From: DASVTR01 sp036387475
GTDB taxonomy: Bacteria > Acidobacteriota > Blastocatellia > Pyrinomonadales > Pyrinomonadaceae
Direction of reading: 5' to 3'
DNA: 64,000 nucleotides
Assembly (NCBI GenBank): GCA_036387475.1
Contig: DASVTR010000006.1
Coordinates: 186,001 to 250,000 of the forward strand
The notes under the pieces are model-generated. The model did no database searches and was not told the DNA's origin. It saw only the letters and a program-made list of their open reading frames with translations. Each line of letters opens with the position of its first letter. Position 1 is the first letter of the stretch. Of the stretch, positions 17,214-26,526 are shown in pieces. Made by a program: the position numbers and the translations under genes.

Positions 17214-19283
17214 TTAGCGAGCGACGACAGCCTTCGTGGCTGAACCGCCCAGACTGCTGCGGACGGTGATGCTTTGCGGGTTAGTGGAGACGCTGAACTC
17301 TCTGCTGTATTTGCCGCCGCCGTTGTTCATCAGCGTGCCGATTAGTTGCCCGCTCGCTGTGATGAAGACTTGCAGCGTCGCGGTCGAGCGCGTGCTTGTT
17401 GCTTCGACCCGAAGCGTGCGTTTGTCAGTCTCGTACTCCGCGCGCGTGATCGTCACCGTATCGGTGGTCGAAGACGCGGGATTGATCGTGAGCGTTGCGT
17501 TGCGCGTCACACCATTCAGAGACGCACTGATTGTCGCGCTGGTTGTTGAAGTGACTGTTGTCGTATTGATATTAAAAGTCGCCGATGTCGCGCCCACCGG
17601 AACAGTAACGCTTACTGGAACGGTGGCGCGTGCGCTGTTGCTGGCGAGGCTGACGGTGGTCGCAGCCGGAGCGGTGGCGCTCAAAGTGACTTTGCCTTGA
17701 ACTGTATTCCCCCCCGTCACCGAACTTGGAGTTAAGGTTAAAGCCGACACCGTGATTGTGCTGGAAGGTGTCGGCGTCACCGTCAGGCTGACGCTGCGGC
17801 TGCCAAGTTGGTTGTGAGAAACCCTGATGCTGGCGGTTTGCGTAGAGGTGACGCTCCTCGTGCTCGCGTTGAATTTGACGCTCGAACTTCCGGCGGGCAT
17901 TAGAATTGTTGAGGGGACGGTGACGGCAGCAGTGTTGCTGCTGGAAACTGCAAACTGAAGACCGCCCGCAGGCGCTACTGCGCCAGTCGCCAGATTCACG
18001 CTAACCGTCGCCGATGTGCCGCCAGTGACGCTCGACGGTGTGACAGTGATGCTGCCGTAGGCGAGCGGAACTGAAGCGCTTCCAGTGGTATTTCTTAAGA
18101 CCGCCATGCTGTGGCTGGCCCCTCCGATTCCCAGCGCGATGTCCGGCTTACTATCCTTATTGAAGTCCGCTGTGATGATCGCTATTCCGCCAAGGCTCGA
18201 TCTATCGGGCGGCTTCAGGTAATACACAGGAGGCTGAAATGTGCCATCGCCATTGCCGTTCAATATCTCCATCAAGCCTGAATTACCATTCGCTAGAGCA
18301 AGCGCAAGGTCTTGAAAACCATCGCCGTTATAATCAGCGACGGCTTGATACTGAGGAACGTTTATGCCCGGCTCAGTAAGAAGCAAGGGTGGCTGGCGGA
18401 ACGTGCCGTCGCCGTTGCCGGTCAGAATTGCCGTCTTGCTCCCGTTAAGGGCTACCGCCACCACCAAATCCTCCAGGGTGTCGCCGTTGAAATCGGCGAC
18501 ATCTATATCAGTAGCATCCATGCCAAGATTGTTTTCGGTTATCAGCGTGAGAGTCGGTTGCTGATTGAACGTGCCATCACCAACACCAAGAAGAAGACAA
18601 ACTCGCGCCCGCGAACTGGCAATACCCAAGTCTTTAAAACCATCACGATTGAAGTCGCCAACAGCAATCTTTGCTGTCTCTGTCCCAATATCTATTTCTT
18701 TCGCGGGTTGGAACGTGCCGTCGCCCAAGCCCAGCATCACTGTAATTGTTCGCGCGACAGTGCAGGGCGCGGTATAGCAGGCTACCTGATGGCCGATGAC
18801 TAAATCGAGCTTGCCGTCGTTGTTAAGGTCAGTGGCAACGATAGTGGGCGAATCGAAACCGGAGGTATTAGGGAAATTGACGGGCGCGCCAAACGTCCCG
18901 TCGCCGTTGCCAGTGAGCAGCGAGAGGCTTGTATGCGGCTCGTTGATGGTGACGACTAAATCTAATTTCCCGTCACCGTTAAAATCTCCCGCCGCGAGGT
19001 CTTGATTCCAACTTGCTACAGGGTACTCAACCCTCACCCCAAACGTCCCGTCACCATTGCTTAACATGACCGCCGCGGACATCGCTCCCTGCCCCGCCAG
19101 ATCAAGTTTGCCATCATTGTTGAAATCTCCGACGACCTGATTATTGCCGAGTCCGGAATAGTCCGTCCTGATGAAAGTCGGTGATTGAGCGGAGACGCTG
19201 ACAGCGGAAAGCGACAGCACCAGGACGACAAGCAAAGTTAATGAAAGTTGGCGCGCTGTTTTTTGACGAGGGACGAGTTGCAT
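17214..19283 (-). CDS. Secreted VCBS/FG-GAP repeat protein with Ig-like modules and the same conserved C-terminal domain
   Basis: 689 residues from ATG 19283, preceded by AGGAG and followed by a signal peptide (LTLLVVLVLSLSAVSVSA). At least seven FG-GAP/VCBS-type repeats (DFNGDGKLDLVV pattern, Ca-binding DxNxDGxxD loops) probably form a beta-propeller over residues about 45-400. Two Ig-like modules and the ~80-residue C-terminal domain follow (DTVTITRAEY to SSLGGSATKAV). It is encoded upstream of the SBBP protein with a 100-base gap. The probable role is a calcium-stabilised surface or secreted adhesin. The upstream in-frame ATG/GTG starts would place 15 charged residues before the signal, so they were rejected. 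Confidence 0.84.
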   Translation of the reverse strand: MQLVPRQKTARQLSLTLLVVLVLSLSAVSVSAQSPTFIRTDYSGLGNNQVVGDFNNDGKLDLAGQGAMSAAVMLSNGDGTFGVRVEYPVASWNQDLAAGDFNGDGKLDLVVTINEPHTSLSLLTGNGDGTFGAPVNFPNTSGFDSPTIVATDLNNDGKLDLVIGHQVACYTAPCTVARTITVMLGLGDGTFQPAKEIDIGTETAKIAVGDFNRDGFKDLGIASSRARVCLLLGVGDGTFNQQPTLTLITENNLGMDATDIDVADFNGDTLEDLVVAVALNGSKTAILTGNGDGTFRQPPLLLTEPGINVPQYQAVADYNGDGFQDLALALANGNSGLMEILNGNGDGTFQPPVYYLKPPDRSSLGGIAIITADFNKDSKPDIALGIGGASHSMAVLRNTTGSASVPLAYGSITVTPSSVTGGTSATVSVNLATGAVAPAGGLQFAVSSSNTAAVTVPSTILMPAGSSSVKFNASTRSVTSTQTASIRVSHNQLGSRSVSLTVTPTPSSTITVSALTLTPSSVTGGNTVQGKVTLSATAPAATTVSLASNSARATVPVSVTVPVGATSATFNINTTTVTSTTSATISASLNGVTRNATLTINPASSTTDTVTITRAEYETDKRTLRVEATSTRSTATLQVFITASGQLIGTLMNNGGGKYSREFSVSTNPQSITVRSSLGGSATKAVVAR

Positions 19284-19482
19284 TGTGTTTGGTCTCCTTC
19301 TATACAACAGAGCCGATTGCATGCACACAAATACATTGGAAAAATTGTAGGAAGCCGGGAAAATCTTAGCGGGGATGTAAAAATAAGCCGATTATTGAGT
19401 TAAGTCAATATATTTGTTCTAAGACGCGCCTGCCCCTGTAACTAAAACCCTGTCCGTGACTGTAACTGGATGTTATGACGCG

Positions 19483-21162
19483 CTACGATTTACTGACCTC
19501 GACATAAAAGAGTTCCGTCGCCACCGAGAATTCATCTTTCTTGAGCGGCGTCTTCATCGTCTGCCAGCCAGTCGTGGGCCGGATGATTTGCCAGCGGTCT
19601 TTCATGCCAACGCGCACAGGCATCGCAAACCCCCGCTCATCTGCCTTCCAGCGGTAGGCGACAACACCCCTGGGGTCGTCGAACTTCAATTCGAGAATGG
19701 GCAGCGCGGCACGTCGCAAGTATTGGTTGAAGATGGGTGTCAGGTTCTCCCCCGTCTTTCGACTGAAGAACTCCATGACATCCTCCGTCATGATGTTCTG
19801 ATATTTGAAGCGCTGGTAGAAATCGCGAAGCATCGTCCACCAGCGTTTGTCGTCGTTGACGATGCTCCGCAGAGTATTGAGGAAGAGAGCGCCCTTGAAA
19901 TACTGATCCTGTGGCGGTGTGGCGTTGACGCCGCGCTGAGGGATGATGGGCTGCTGATTCTTGACTTTCGTCTTGTAGCCGTTCGTGTACTTGAGGCCAT
20001 CGTCGCGCCCGTACATGTATTCGACATAGAGGCATTCGAGATACGTCGTCCAGCCTTCGTGTATCCACATGTCCGATACATCGGAGGCGGTGATGCTGTT
20101 ACCGAACCACTCGTGCCCGCTTTCGTGGATGATGATGAAGTCAAACCTCGTACTGATACCGACGCCCGTCCAATCTCGCTCAAGGTAGCCGTTACTGAAA
20201 CGGTTGCCGTAGGTCACAGCGCTCTGATGCTCCATGCCTGAGTAGGGCGCTTCGATTAACTTGTATCCGTCCTTCTTGAATGGATACTCACCGAAATAAT
20301 GCTGGAACGCCTCGATCATCCCCTTTGCCTGAGCGAATTGCTTTTTGGCCTTGTCCAAATTTTCGGGCAGGACGTAGAAGTCCAGCGGCAGGTCTGCGAG
20401 TTGGTCAGCGAAGTGGACGTAGTTGCCGATATTGAGCGAGACGTTGTAGTTGTTGATGGGATACTGCACCAGCCAATCCCAGCGCGTGTAGCCGTCTCCG
20501 AGGTCTGTCTTGCCAACAAACTTGCCGTTGGAGACATCCATCAGGCCGTTTGGAATCGCCACGCTGATTCGCATGCTCTCGACTTCGTCGCGCCACTGGT
20601 CTTTGTTCGGCCACCAGATGCTCGCGCCTTCTCCCTGGCAGGCGGTGTTAATCCAATGATGACCTGATGAGTCTTTTCGGAAGGCTATGCCGCCGAATCG
20701 GCCCGTCTCGATTGGATTGCCCGAATAGTAGAAATCAATCGCGTAGACGCGGCCCGCCTTGAGAGTCTGTGGAAAATCAACGAAGACTGCGCCGGACTCA
20801 CGCTCGTACTTGAGCGAGGTAGTGCCGTAGAGAATCCTGTCGATGTTGAGTGCAGCGTTGAGGTCGAGTTGTATCCGCGTATCATCCTTAAGCATTTTGA
20901 AGCGGATGGTGTTCTTCCCGCTCAGGAATTTCTTCAAAGGGTCAACGCGCACATCCAGGTGGTAGAAGAGAAGATCATTGTTGGCGCGATACGGCCCGTA
21001 TTCACCACGCAGGAGGTTGGCCCGTGCGGGGGCTGCTACGGCTTGCGGCGGCGTTACGGTCACTCCATTTCGTTGAGGCGTCTGCGCGGAAAGCTGCACA
21101 GCGGTAGTCGTCATCAGCAAGAGAACACCGCTGAGCCATCTGCCGAAATCACAATCGAACAT
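19483..21162 (-). CDS. Secreted M1 family metallopeptidase (aminopeptidase N-like)
   Basis: 559 residues with a signal peptide (WLSGVLLLMTTTAVQLSA). The M1 zinc site HESGHEWFGN (H346, E347, H350) is followed 18 residues later by the third ligand, E369 in MWIHEGWTTYLE. The exopeptidase motif appears as GMEHQSAVTYGN, a known variant of GAMEN. The protein lacks the long C-terminal helical domain of PepN and matches the short secreted M1 group. It should remove N-terminal residues from peptides in the periplasm. GGAGG lies 7 bases before the ATG, 21 bases after the dehydrogenase stop, so it is the last gene of a three-gene operon. Confidence 0.92.
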   Translation of the reverse strand: MFDCDFGRWLSGVLLLMTTTAVQLSAQTPQRNGVTVTPPQAVAAPARANLLRGEYGPYRANNDLLFYHLDVRVDPLKKFLSGKNTIRFKMLKDDTRIQLDLNAALNIDRILYGTTSLKYERESGAVFVDFPQTLKAGRVYAIDFYYSGNPIETGRFGGIAFRKDSSGHHWINTACQGEGASIWWPNKDQWRDEVESMRISVAIPNGLMDVSNGKFVGKTDLGDGYTRWDWLVQYPINNYNVSLNIGNYVHFADQLADLPLDFYVLPENLDKAKKQFAQAKGMIEAFQHYFGEYPFKKDGYKLIEAPYSGMEHQSAVTYGNRFSNGYLERDWTGVGISTRFDFIIIHESGHEWFGNSITASDVSDMWIHEGWTTYLECLYVEYMYGRDDGLKYTNGYKTKVKNQQPIIPQRGVNATPPQDQYFKGALFLNTLRSIVNDDKRWWTMLRDFYQRFKYQNIMTEDVMEFFSRKTGENLTPIFNQYLRRAALPILELKFDDPRGVVAYRWKADERGFAMPVRVGMKDRWQIIRPTTGWQTMKTPLKKDEFSVATELFYVEVSKS

Positions 21163-21183
21163 GATGCTTCCTCCCCTTCAAGG

Positions 21184-22275
21184 CTACGGTGCAATCAGGG
21201 CTTTGACAACTTTGCCTGTGGCTACGTCACTCAGCGCCTCGTTGGCCTGACTAAGCTTGTAACGATCAAGCTTTAATAACGACCATGCTGCGGAGCGCAC
21301 AGGGTCGGACATAATCTGTACACCACGGTAAAAATGCGAAAAGTCAGAACCCCAGCAACCACGCACGTCCAGATGCTTCCTGTTCAAATCAAGATGCGGA
21401 TTGAAAGAGACTTCGCCGTGATCCGTATATTGCCCGACGATGAGGACGCGGCCCGCATCGCGCGTATAAAGCATCGCCTGCACGACAGCCTCCGGCGCAC
21501 CCGTCGCTTCAATAGTGACATCAGCGCCGCGTCCCTCTGTGCATTCGAGCACCCATTGCATGCGCGCTTCTGTATCGCCTGTCTCAACATTGAGTGTCGC
21601 GGCGGCTCCTAACTTTTGTGCCGCTTCAAGGCGATGCTCCGGCGCGCCAATACATAAAACACGCAGCGCTCCGCTCATCACTGCAAAAATAATGGACGAG
21701 AGTCCGACAGGCCCACTGCCCAGCACCAGCACCGTATCGCCCAGCGCCACTTCCGCCCGCTCCACAGCATGGAGCGCCGTCGGCAGCGCACAACCTCCGG
21801 CCATAAACTTTTCAAAATCAATTTCGCCGAGGCGTATGCAGCGCGTGTCAGGCTTGAGATAAAGCTTTTGTGCCCAGCCTCCGGTCAATCCGTCGGCCAG
21901 ACCATACGTGATGCCGTAAACTTTGCGGTGCGGGCAGCGCGTCGTGGCTTTAGCGACAAGGCAGTGCCAGCAGGCGTTGCAGGTGCGATGAACGTCAAGA
22001 AAGGTGACGCGATCACCTTCAATAAAGCGTTGCCCTCTGACATCCAGCAACTGACCGCGAATCTTGCTCAAGCGACCGACAGAGACGTGGCCTGGAATAA
22101 GCGGGTAAGGCACGCCGGAAAGCCGTCCCTGTTGCAGATAAACGTCCGTTCCGCAGACTTCGCTCAGTTCGACTTCAAGCAGGGCAGAGTTTAATTCTAA
22201 CTCAGGCTCTGATAGCTCTCGCACCTCGACGGGCGCGTGCGGTTCCGGCAGCACTGCTGCCAATACTTTTGTCAT
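21184..22275 (-). CDS. Zinc-type MDR alcohol/threonine dehydrogenase-like protein with altered GHE motif
   Basis: About 363 residues from ATG 22275; a GTG at 22368 would overlap the GNAT gene by 14 bases. The catalytic-zinc cysteine is present (SEVCGTDVY). Four structural-zinc cysteines are present (CNACWHCLVAKATTRC). The Rossmann motif VLGSGPVGLSS is intact. The usual GHE motif reads GHVSVG, so the glutamate is replaced by Val. MDR enzymes oxidise alcohols or polyols with NAD(P); without the glutamate, zinc coordination may differ. No ribosome site was recognised before either start. It is the middle gene of the GNAT - dehydrogenase - M1 peptidase operon. Confidence 0.85.
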   Translation of the reverse strand: MTKVLAAVLPEPHAPVEVRELSEPELELNSALLEVELSEVCGTDVYLQQGRLSGVPYPLIPGHVSVGRLSKIRGQLLDVRGQRFIEGDRVTFLDVHRTCNACWHCLVAKATTRCPHRKVYGITYGLADGLTGGWAQKLYLKPDTRCIRLGEIDFEKFMAGGCALPTALHAVERAEVALGDTVLVLGSGPVGLSSIIFAVMSGALRVLCIGAPEHRLEAAQKLGAAATLNVETGDTEARMQWVLECTEGRGADVTIEATGAPEAVVQAMLYTRDAGRVLIVGQYTDHGEVSFNPHLDLNRKHLDVRGCWGSDFSHFYRGVQIMSDPVRSAAWSLLKLDRYKLSQANEALSDVATGKVVKALIAP

Positions 22276-22354
22276 CGTAAGGATTGGGCCGTCGCGTTTA
22301 TTGACGAAAGCTCTCTGTAGTAATGATTGTTTTGTAGATTGCTCGGTGCATCGC

Positions 22355-23542
22355 TCAGCGGAATCCACTCTCGACTATATTGACTACTTTTTGGGCCGAA
22401 TCTGTGAGCTTCATCGCGCCGGGATTGTAGGGGACGTTAAGCTTGAGCATCTTAATGACATCCAATCGGTGCGTGCCGTGAAAAACCATCGCGGGTGCGT
22501 ATGCCGCCGGGCGAAACCCATTGTTCGCAAAACTCCTTTGCAGTCGCGCATCATAGGCGGAGACGTTGACCTCTACGACCTGTGCACCCAAATCTTCTTC
22601 CGCTTTACGAAGCAGTGAACTGCACAGGTGTCCGCGCAGATGCTCGTCGGCTGCCACAAGCTCTATGCCCTTCACCAGTTGACTTGGCCCATCGACCTGA
22701 AAGCCGACAGCGCCCATCGGATGTTGATTTTCGTCCACCGCCACCAGATAGACAGCATTGCGGCGACGAATATGTGAAATCCCCTGATCCAGCGAGAGGC
22801 CGCCGAAAAGCAGCGGCTCGACAAGGCGTCCATGTTCAATTCGCATCAGCCGCGCCAGCGAGCGACGATCCATCGCCTGCACTGTACAGAGCGACTCTTC
22901 CGGATAAGGTTCGCAATCTTCCCTGACGTTCAACTCGTCTGAAAACCCCAGCGCGGAGAGCGTATGACGGGCCAGCGGCACGACCTCCGGGATGACTTCG
23001 GGCGGTTTCTGACAACGCAGCATCTTGCCACAGCCGTACAACTGCGCGTAAAGCAGAAAGCTCTCGCGCGCGTCGCCGTAAGAATAAGCCTGCGGCAGAA
23101 AACCAGCGGGGACGAAGCCCGCTCTCTCAAAGAGAATCTGGCTGAGAGGATGAACCGTTCGCGCCTCGCCGAAAGCGAATTCAACTGTATCGTCTGTCGC
23201 ATCAAGCAAAGCATCAACGAGCCGCTTTCCTAAGCCTCGCCCTTTACGTTCGGGATGCACCACTACCCGACCGATCTCGCCGATCTGGTCGTTGTAATCG
23301 CCGTAGTCGAGCACGCACGCGCCGGAAGCGACAACCTCGCCCTCTTCTTCCAGTACGAGCCAGATAGTGTGATCGCTGTAGATGCCCCGTTTGACCCACT
23401 GGTCATCGTAAAATTCGGGAATCGGATAGTCGTCACCATAATTGAGCTTGAAGAGGTTGATGATGGCTGGTATGTCCGACTCTTTAATATGCCGCGCTGC
23501 CGAATCCGCAAATTGAAATGTGCCGGTTCCATATTCGTGCAT
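22355..23542 (-). CDS. Tandem GNAT-fold acetyltransferase
   Basis: 395 residues from ATG 23542, which has AGAGGA eight bases upstream; the longer frame has none. The N-terminal half is a clear GNAT domain with motif A VVVHPERKGRGLGKRLVDAL (acetyl-CoA pyrophosphate loop R-x-x-G-x-G) and ILFERAGF. The second half resembles a degenerate GNAT domain (YLVAVDENQHPMGAVGF, SLLRKAEEDLGA, NNGFRPAAYAPAM). The acceptor substrate is unknown. It is the first gene of a three-gene operon behind the promoter at 23604-23632. Confidence 0.85.
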   Translation of the reverse strand: MHEYGTGTFQFADSAARHIKESDIPAIINLFKLNYGDDYPIPEFYDDQWVKRGIYSDHTIWLVLEEEGEVVASGACVLDYGDYNDQIGEIGRVVVHPERKGRGLGKRLVDALLDATDDTVEFAFGEARTVHPLSQILFERAGFVPAGFLPQAYSYGDARESFLLYAQLYGCGKMLRCQKPPEVIPEVVPLARHTLSALGFSDELNVREDCEPYPEESLCTVQAMDRRSLARLMRIEHGRLVEPLLFGGLSLDQGISHIRRRNAVYLVAVDENQHPMGAVGFQVDGPSQLVKGIELVAADEHLRGHLCSSLLRKAEEDLGAQVVEVNVSAYDARLQRSFANNGFRPAAYAPAMVFHGTHRLDVIKMLKLNVPYNPGAMKLTDSAQKVVNIVESGFR

Positions 23543-23603
23543 CTTAATTCCTCTAAAAAGAAGTGATGAGGATGAAACTTTACTGATGTGATGGCGACAG
23601 GTG

Positions 23604-23632
23604 CTTATATAATCGTCGGAAGGATAAGTCAA
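23604..23632 (-). promoter_or_regulatory. Sigma70-type promoter for the GNAT operon
   Basis: On the minus strand TTGACT (23627-23632) and TATAAG (23604-23609) are separated by exactly 17 bases. The -10 ends about 60 bases before the GNAT start codon. This is the best canonical promoter seen in the window. Confidence 0.65.
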
Positions 23633-23839
23633 TAGATTCAGTTTGAGAAAATGTCCGAATCCGAGATGACGAATCCTTGACAGCCGAGTACGCCGGTAAT
23701 AGAGTTTCAGCCGCTTTGATGATTGAGTATAAATAGTCTCACGCGTTAGTCGTCGGCGCAGGTTTCCTGGCCCGCGCTAACAATAAATTGACCTCAACTT
23801 TTCGTTCGCTCGTTCATATTTGCTGAGAGGTTCTCCCCT

Positions 23840-24610
23840 ATGATTTGCCCAAGTTGCAGCGCAGAAGTTCCCCCAGGCAATATCTATTGCCTTAATTGCG
23901 GCACCAGACTTAGTGAGCCTCCGCCGACAATCAGATTGAACGTGCCCCCCGTGGATACAATTCCCACCAACCGAACCACCGCCGGTCATGCACAGCAGCA
24001 AGCAAAGTCGCCAATCTGGTTGTTGCTCCTCTACGTGGCTTGCGGCGCGCTCAGCATTTTTGGCGGGCTTGTGCTTTACAACATGTATCAGGGGAAAAGC
24101 GGTAATCAAGAGACGCGGCAGTACGCACAGGAAAGCGCACAAAATAACAACTCAGGAAAGGCGACGAAAGACGACTCCAACCGCGCGAGCCTCAACGACA
24201 ACATAGCAAACAACAACGCACCCGTAGCCACACCAAGTATTACAACGCAGAATGCGCCCGCGCCCGCGAGCACGCCTTCGTTAATGCCTAAAGCGGATTT
24301 GACGGGAACATGGACGGGGAGATTCGCCAATCGGGACGCGATTCTCTACATTAACAGTCAAACAGGAGATTCGTTTTCGGGTATTTTAAAGAACACGAAG
24401 GGAGCGATAGTTTCCGTCAGCGGTCGTCTTAATCGTGATACGCGACAGATTTCAATACAGGAAAATCGCGTAGTCCAATCTGCGACGGAAGGCCCGGATT
24501 GGATTCTGGGGTCCAATAGCGGCTCTCTTTCGGCTGACGGTCGAAGGATGAGCGGCAGCGGCAGAGACAGGGCCGGGCATACCTATTCATTCTCGTTCAC
24601 CAAAGAATAA
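23840..24610 (+). CDS. Zinc-ribbon single-pass membrane protein
   Basis: 256 residues. The N-terminus is a rubredoxin-like zinc ribbon with two CxxC knuckles (CPSCSAEVPPGNIYCLNCG). A proline-rich linker follows, then a membrane segment (IWLLLLYVACGALSIFGGLVLY, about residues 57-80). A long N/Q/S/T-rich extracytoplasmic linker comes next, then a ~100-residue beta-rich C-terminal domain starting LTGTWTGRF. This lay-out is common in uncharacterised bacterial proteins. Function is unknown. The C-terminal domain (FSGILKNTKGAIVSVSGRL) resembles small beta-barrel ligand-binding folds, which is only an impression. Confidence 0.72.
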   Translation: MICPSCSAEVPPGNIYCLNCGTRLSEPPPTIRLNVPPVDTIPTNRTTAGHAQQQAKSPIWLLLLYVACGALSIFGGLVLYNMYQGKSGNQETRQYAQESAQNNNSGKATKDDSNRASLNDNIANNNAPVATPSITTQNAPAPASTPSLMPKADLTGTWTGRFANRDAILYINSQTGDSFSGILKNTKGAIVSVSGRLNRDTRQISIQENRVVQSATEGPDWILGSNSGSLSADGRRMSGSGRDRAGHTYSFSFTKE

Positions 24611-24641
24611 TCCGGCCTTCTTCGGTTTTACTCTCTGACAT

Positions 24642-25670
24642 TTAATTGACTCGATTATCATTAACGTCCTCCATAGTTGTCTCCTCATCCGTCATCAAGG
24701 GCTGCGTCAGCGAATGCACAAGGGCGTAGACGCGGTCAAAAGAGTTGACGGGTAATCCGGCAATGCAGCGCAGCATGTGCGTTCGCGCCGCTTCGCGTGC
24801 GTCCTGAAATTCGGTTGATTCTTCGGGAGGCGTGTGGCCTTCGAGCAGCAAGACAGATGCGTGGCGTAAAGCCCTGAGCAGGCGACGGTCATCAGCATTA
24901 AGCCCTTCGCGGCTGGTCTGCGGCAGTTCGACTTTGCGCACGAGGTCTCTTAAAGAGGTTGCTTTGAAACGCGCAGCCGCCAGCATCGCCGTCGCGCGCA
25001 CTTCCCAATCTTTATCCTTCAACGCCGAGCGCAGGACTGCGAGGATGTGTTCGTTGGCTTCCGTGTAATCGTGTATCAGCCAGCGAAGAATCTGTTGCCG
25101 TTCCGAAGCATCGCCGAGCAGAGGAAAGAGCACTGAACGCTCAGGATGCCGCGCCTTCTCTTGCCTGAGCGCCTGTAAGTTTTCCTCTGCCATGACGCGC
25201 AGCAATTTCTCCTGCGTCCTGGCAGCAGCTTTGGCAATCATCTGCTCCGGATGAGACCGCAGTTGATTGATCGCTTCGAGGGCTTTGGTCTCTTCCAACT
25301 CGCTGACGGCAAAGATGCCGAGCAGAAGTTTTTCCGGGTCGTCCGCTTTCAGCAACTCAAGCAAATCGTTAAAAGTCAAAACGGGCAACTCTTCTGCCAC
25401 CTCTGCACTCAACTCTGCGGCAGCGTCTCCATAAAAACTGAGAACGCGCAGAGAGACGACCGGATTGAAGGTATAGACGATGCGCCCATCTGCTCTTTGA
25501 TGCGTCCACGAAGCCAATTCAGGCTCACCCGGAAGAAGCGGCGCTGTCACAGACGTATCCTTTTGACGAGACCAGCAGAGTTTTTCTAACTCACGTTGGA
25601 TTCGAGCAAAATTGGTTTCAGGAGAAAGAATCAGCGTCGTTTGCATTATCAAGATTTCGGCTTGCTTCAT
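24642..25670 (-). CDS. HEAT-repeat-like protein, last gene of the eCIS transcription unit
   Basis: 342 residues with no signal peptide. After an N-terminal mixed region (residues 1-95) the protein is nearly all helical. HEAT-type pieces include LLGIFAVSELEETKALEAI, AKAAARTQEKLLRVM and LKDKDWEVRATAMLAAARF. Its ATG overlaps the stop of the upstream helical gene (ATGA), showing translational coupling. HEAT proteins are scaffolds for protein-protein contact. Here a chaperone/loading factor for the 2304-aa cargo, or a factor protecting the producer, is possible from position only. No family name is assigned. Confidence 0.72.
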   Translation of the reverse strand: MKQAEILIMQTTLILSPETNFARIQRELEKLCWSRQKDTSVTAPLLPGEPELASWTHQRADGRIVYTFNPVVSLRVLSFYGDAAAELSAEVAEELPVLTFNDLLELLKADDPEKLLLGIFAVSELEETKALEAINQLRSHPEQMIAKAAARTQEKLLRVMAEENLQALRQEKARHPERSVLFPLLGDASERQQILRWLIHDYTEANEHILAVLRSALKDKDWEVRATAMLAAARFKATSLRDLVRKVELPQTSREGLNADDRRLLRALRHASVLLLEGHTPPEESTEFQDAREAARTHMLRCIAGLPVNSFDRVYALVHSLTQPLMTDEETTMEDVNDNRVN

Positions 25671-26446
25671 CGGGTGACTAATTGATGTAAAGTATCGGCG
25701 ACAGTTTCAAGTGGCTGTCTCTTGAACTGCACCAGCACGGCCCGCGCGCACCACATCAAATCAGACCAACTCAAGGTCTCGGTCGCCTGCTCCATCGGAT
25801 ACTCTTCAAGAAAGTTGAGCCATGCCGCCTCGATTACTTCAGGCCCGGCCTGCTGCTCCAAAGCGACGGCGAGATAGCCAATCAACGCTGGCATGTTGGG
25901 GCCGAAAGTTTTACCCGGCTCGATTGTCTGAGGCCGATTGCTCACGATAAAAGTGTCAATCAGAGATGTCTTTCCCAGAGCCAGACAGGCGAAGGCCATA
26001 GTTCGTTGTCTCGACTCATATAGCTCGTCAGCTTTTCTGGCAAGACGCGGCGGCAAACGATTCTCGACCTCTTTCGCTTCAGCAGGCAGTTTGCCGCCAC
26101 AACACTGAACGGTGTTGACGTATGAAAGGACGTGCACGGCCAGAGCAGCACGCCGCGCGTCCAATCTGCTTTCAATCTCTTTAATTGCCTTCGGCAGAAA
26201 TGGCCTGATGGCCTTGATGGCTGGCAAACACGCTTCGCTTCCACGCAAAATCGCCGCCCGCGCCAGCACTTCTGCAAAGCCGCCGAAGTTGCTGGCGATG
26301 AGGGAATCTCTGGGCGCAGATTTAATTCTTTCCGGCGCAACCTTAATCTGCGATTGCAGCGATTGATCGCTCGGCTCTAATTCGCTGGCAATCAAATCGG
26401 GCCAAGAGGGAAGACCACCGGCAGCGGGAGTTTTCGCGTCAGACAT
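25667..26446 (-). CDS. Helical protein of unknown function downstream of the eCIS effector
   Basis: 259 residues from ATG 26446, chosen because GGAGAAGGT lies just upstream; an in-frame ATG at 26461 would precede that site. The protein is predicted cytoplasmic and alpha-helical (LARAAILRGSEACLPAIKAI, RRAALAVHVLSYVNTVQCC, TMAFACLALGKTSLIDTFI). It carries a Cys pair near its middle. Nothing was recognised by family. It lies 80 bases after the DUF4157 effector and overlaps the next gene by four bases. Both helical genes are therefore likely co-expressed with the cargo and may serve it. Confidence 0.7.
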   Translation of the reverse strand: MSDAKTPAAGGLPSWPDLIASELEPSDQSLQSQIKVAPERIKSAPRDSLIASNFGGFAEVLARAAILRGSEACLPAIKAIRPFLPKAIKEIESRLDARRAALAVHVLSYVNTVQCCGGKLPAEAKEVENRLPPRLARKADELYESRQRTMAFACLALGKTSLIDTFIVSNRPQTIEPGKTFGPNMPALIGYLAVALEQQAGPEVIEAAWLNFLEEYPMEQATETLSWSDLMWCARAVLVQFKRQPLETVADTLHQLVTR

Positions 26447-26479
26447 CTTTACCTTCTCCATAAAGCAAATGAATCCGTT

Positions 26480-26520
26480 AATACTACGATGAAAAAGTTG
26501 CTTTCAATACTACGATGAAA
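26480..26520. repeat. 15-bp direct repeat in the effector / helical-gene spacer
   Basis: AATACTACGATGAAA occurs at 26480-26494 and again at 26506-26520, with a 26-base period. It may be a small regulatory repeat or a replication-slippage scar. Confidence 0.5.
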
Positions 26521-26526
26521 GCGCTG

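Noticed and set aside
26480..26520. Possible CRISPR array from the repeated AATACTACGATGAAA
   Set aside because: Only two 15-base units with an 11-base spacer and no cas genes; a simple direct repeat.
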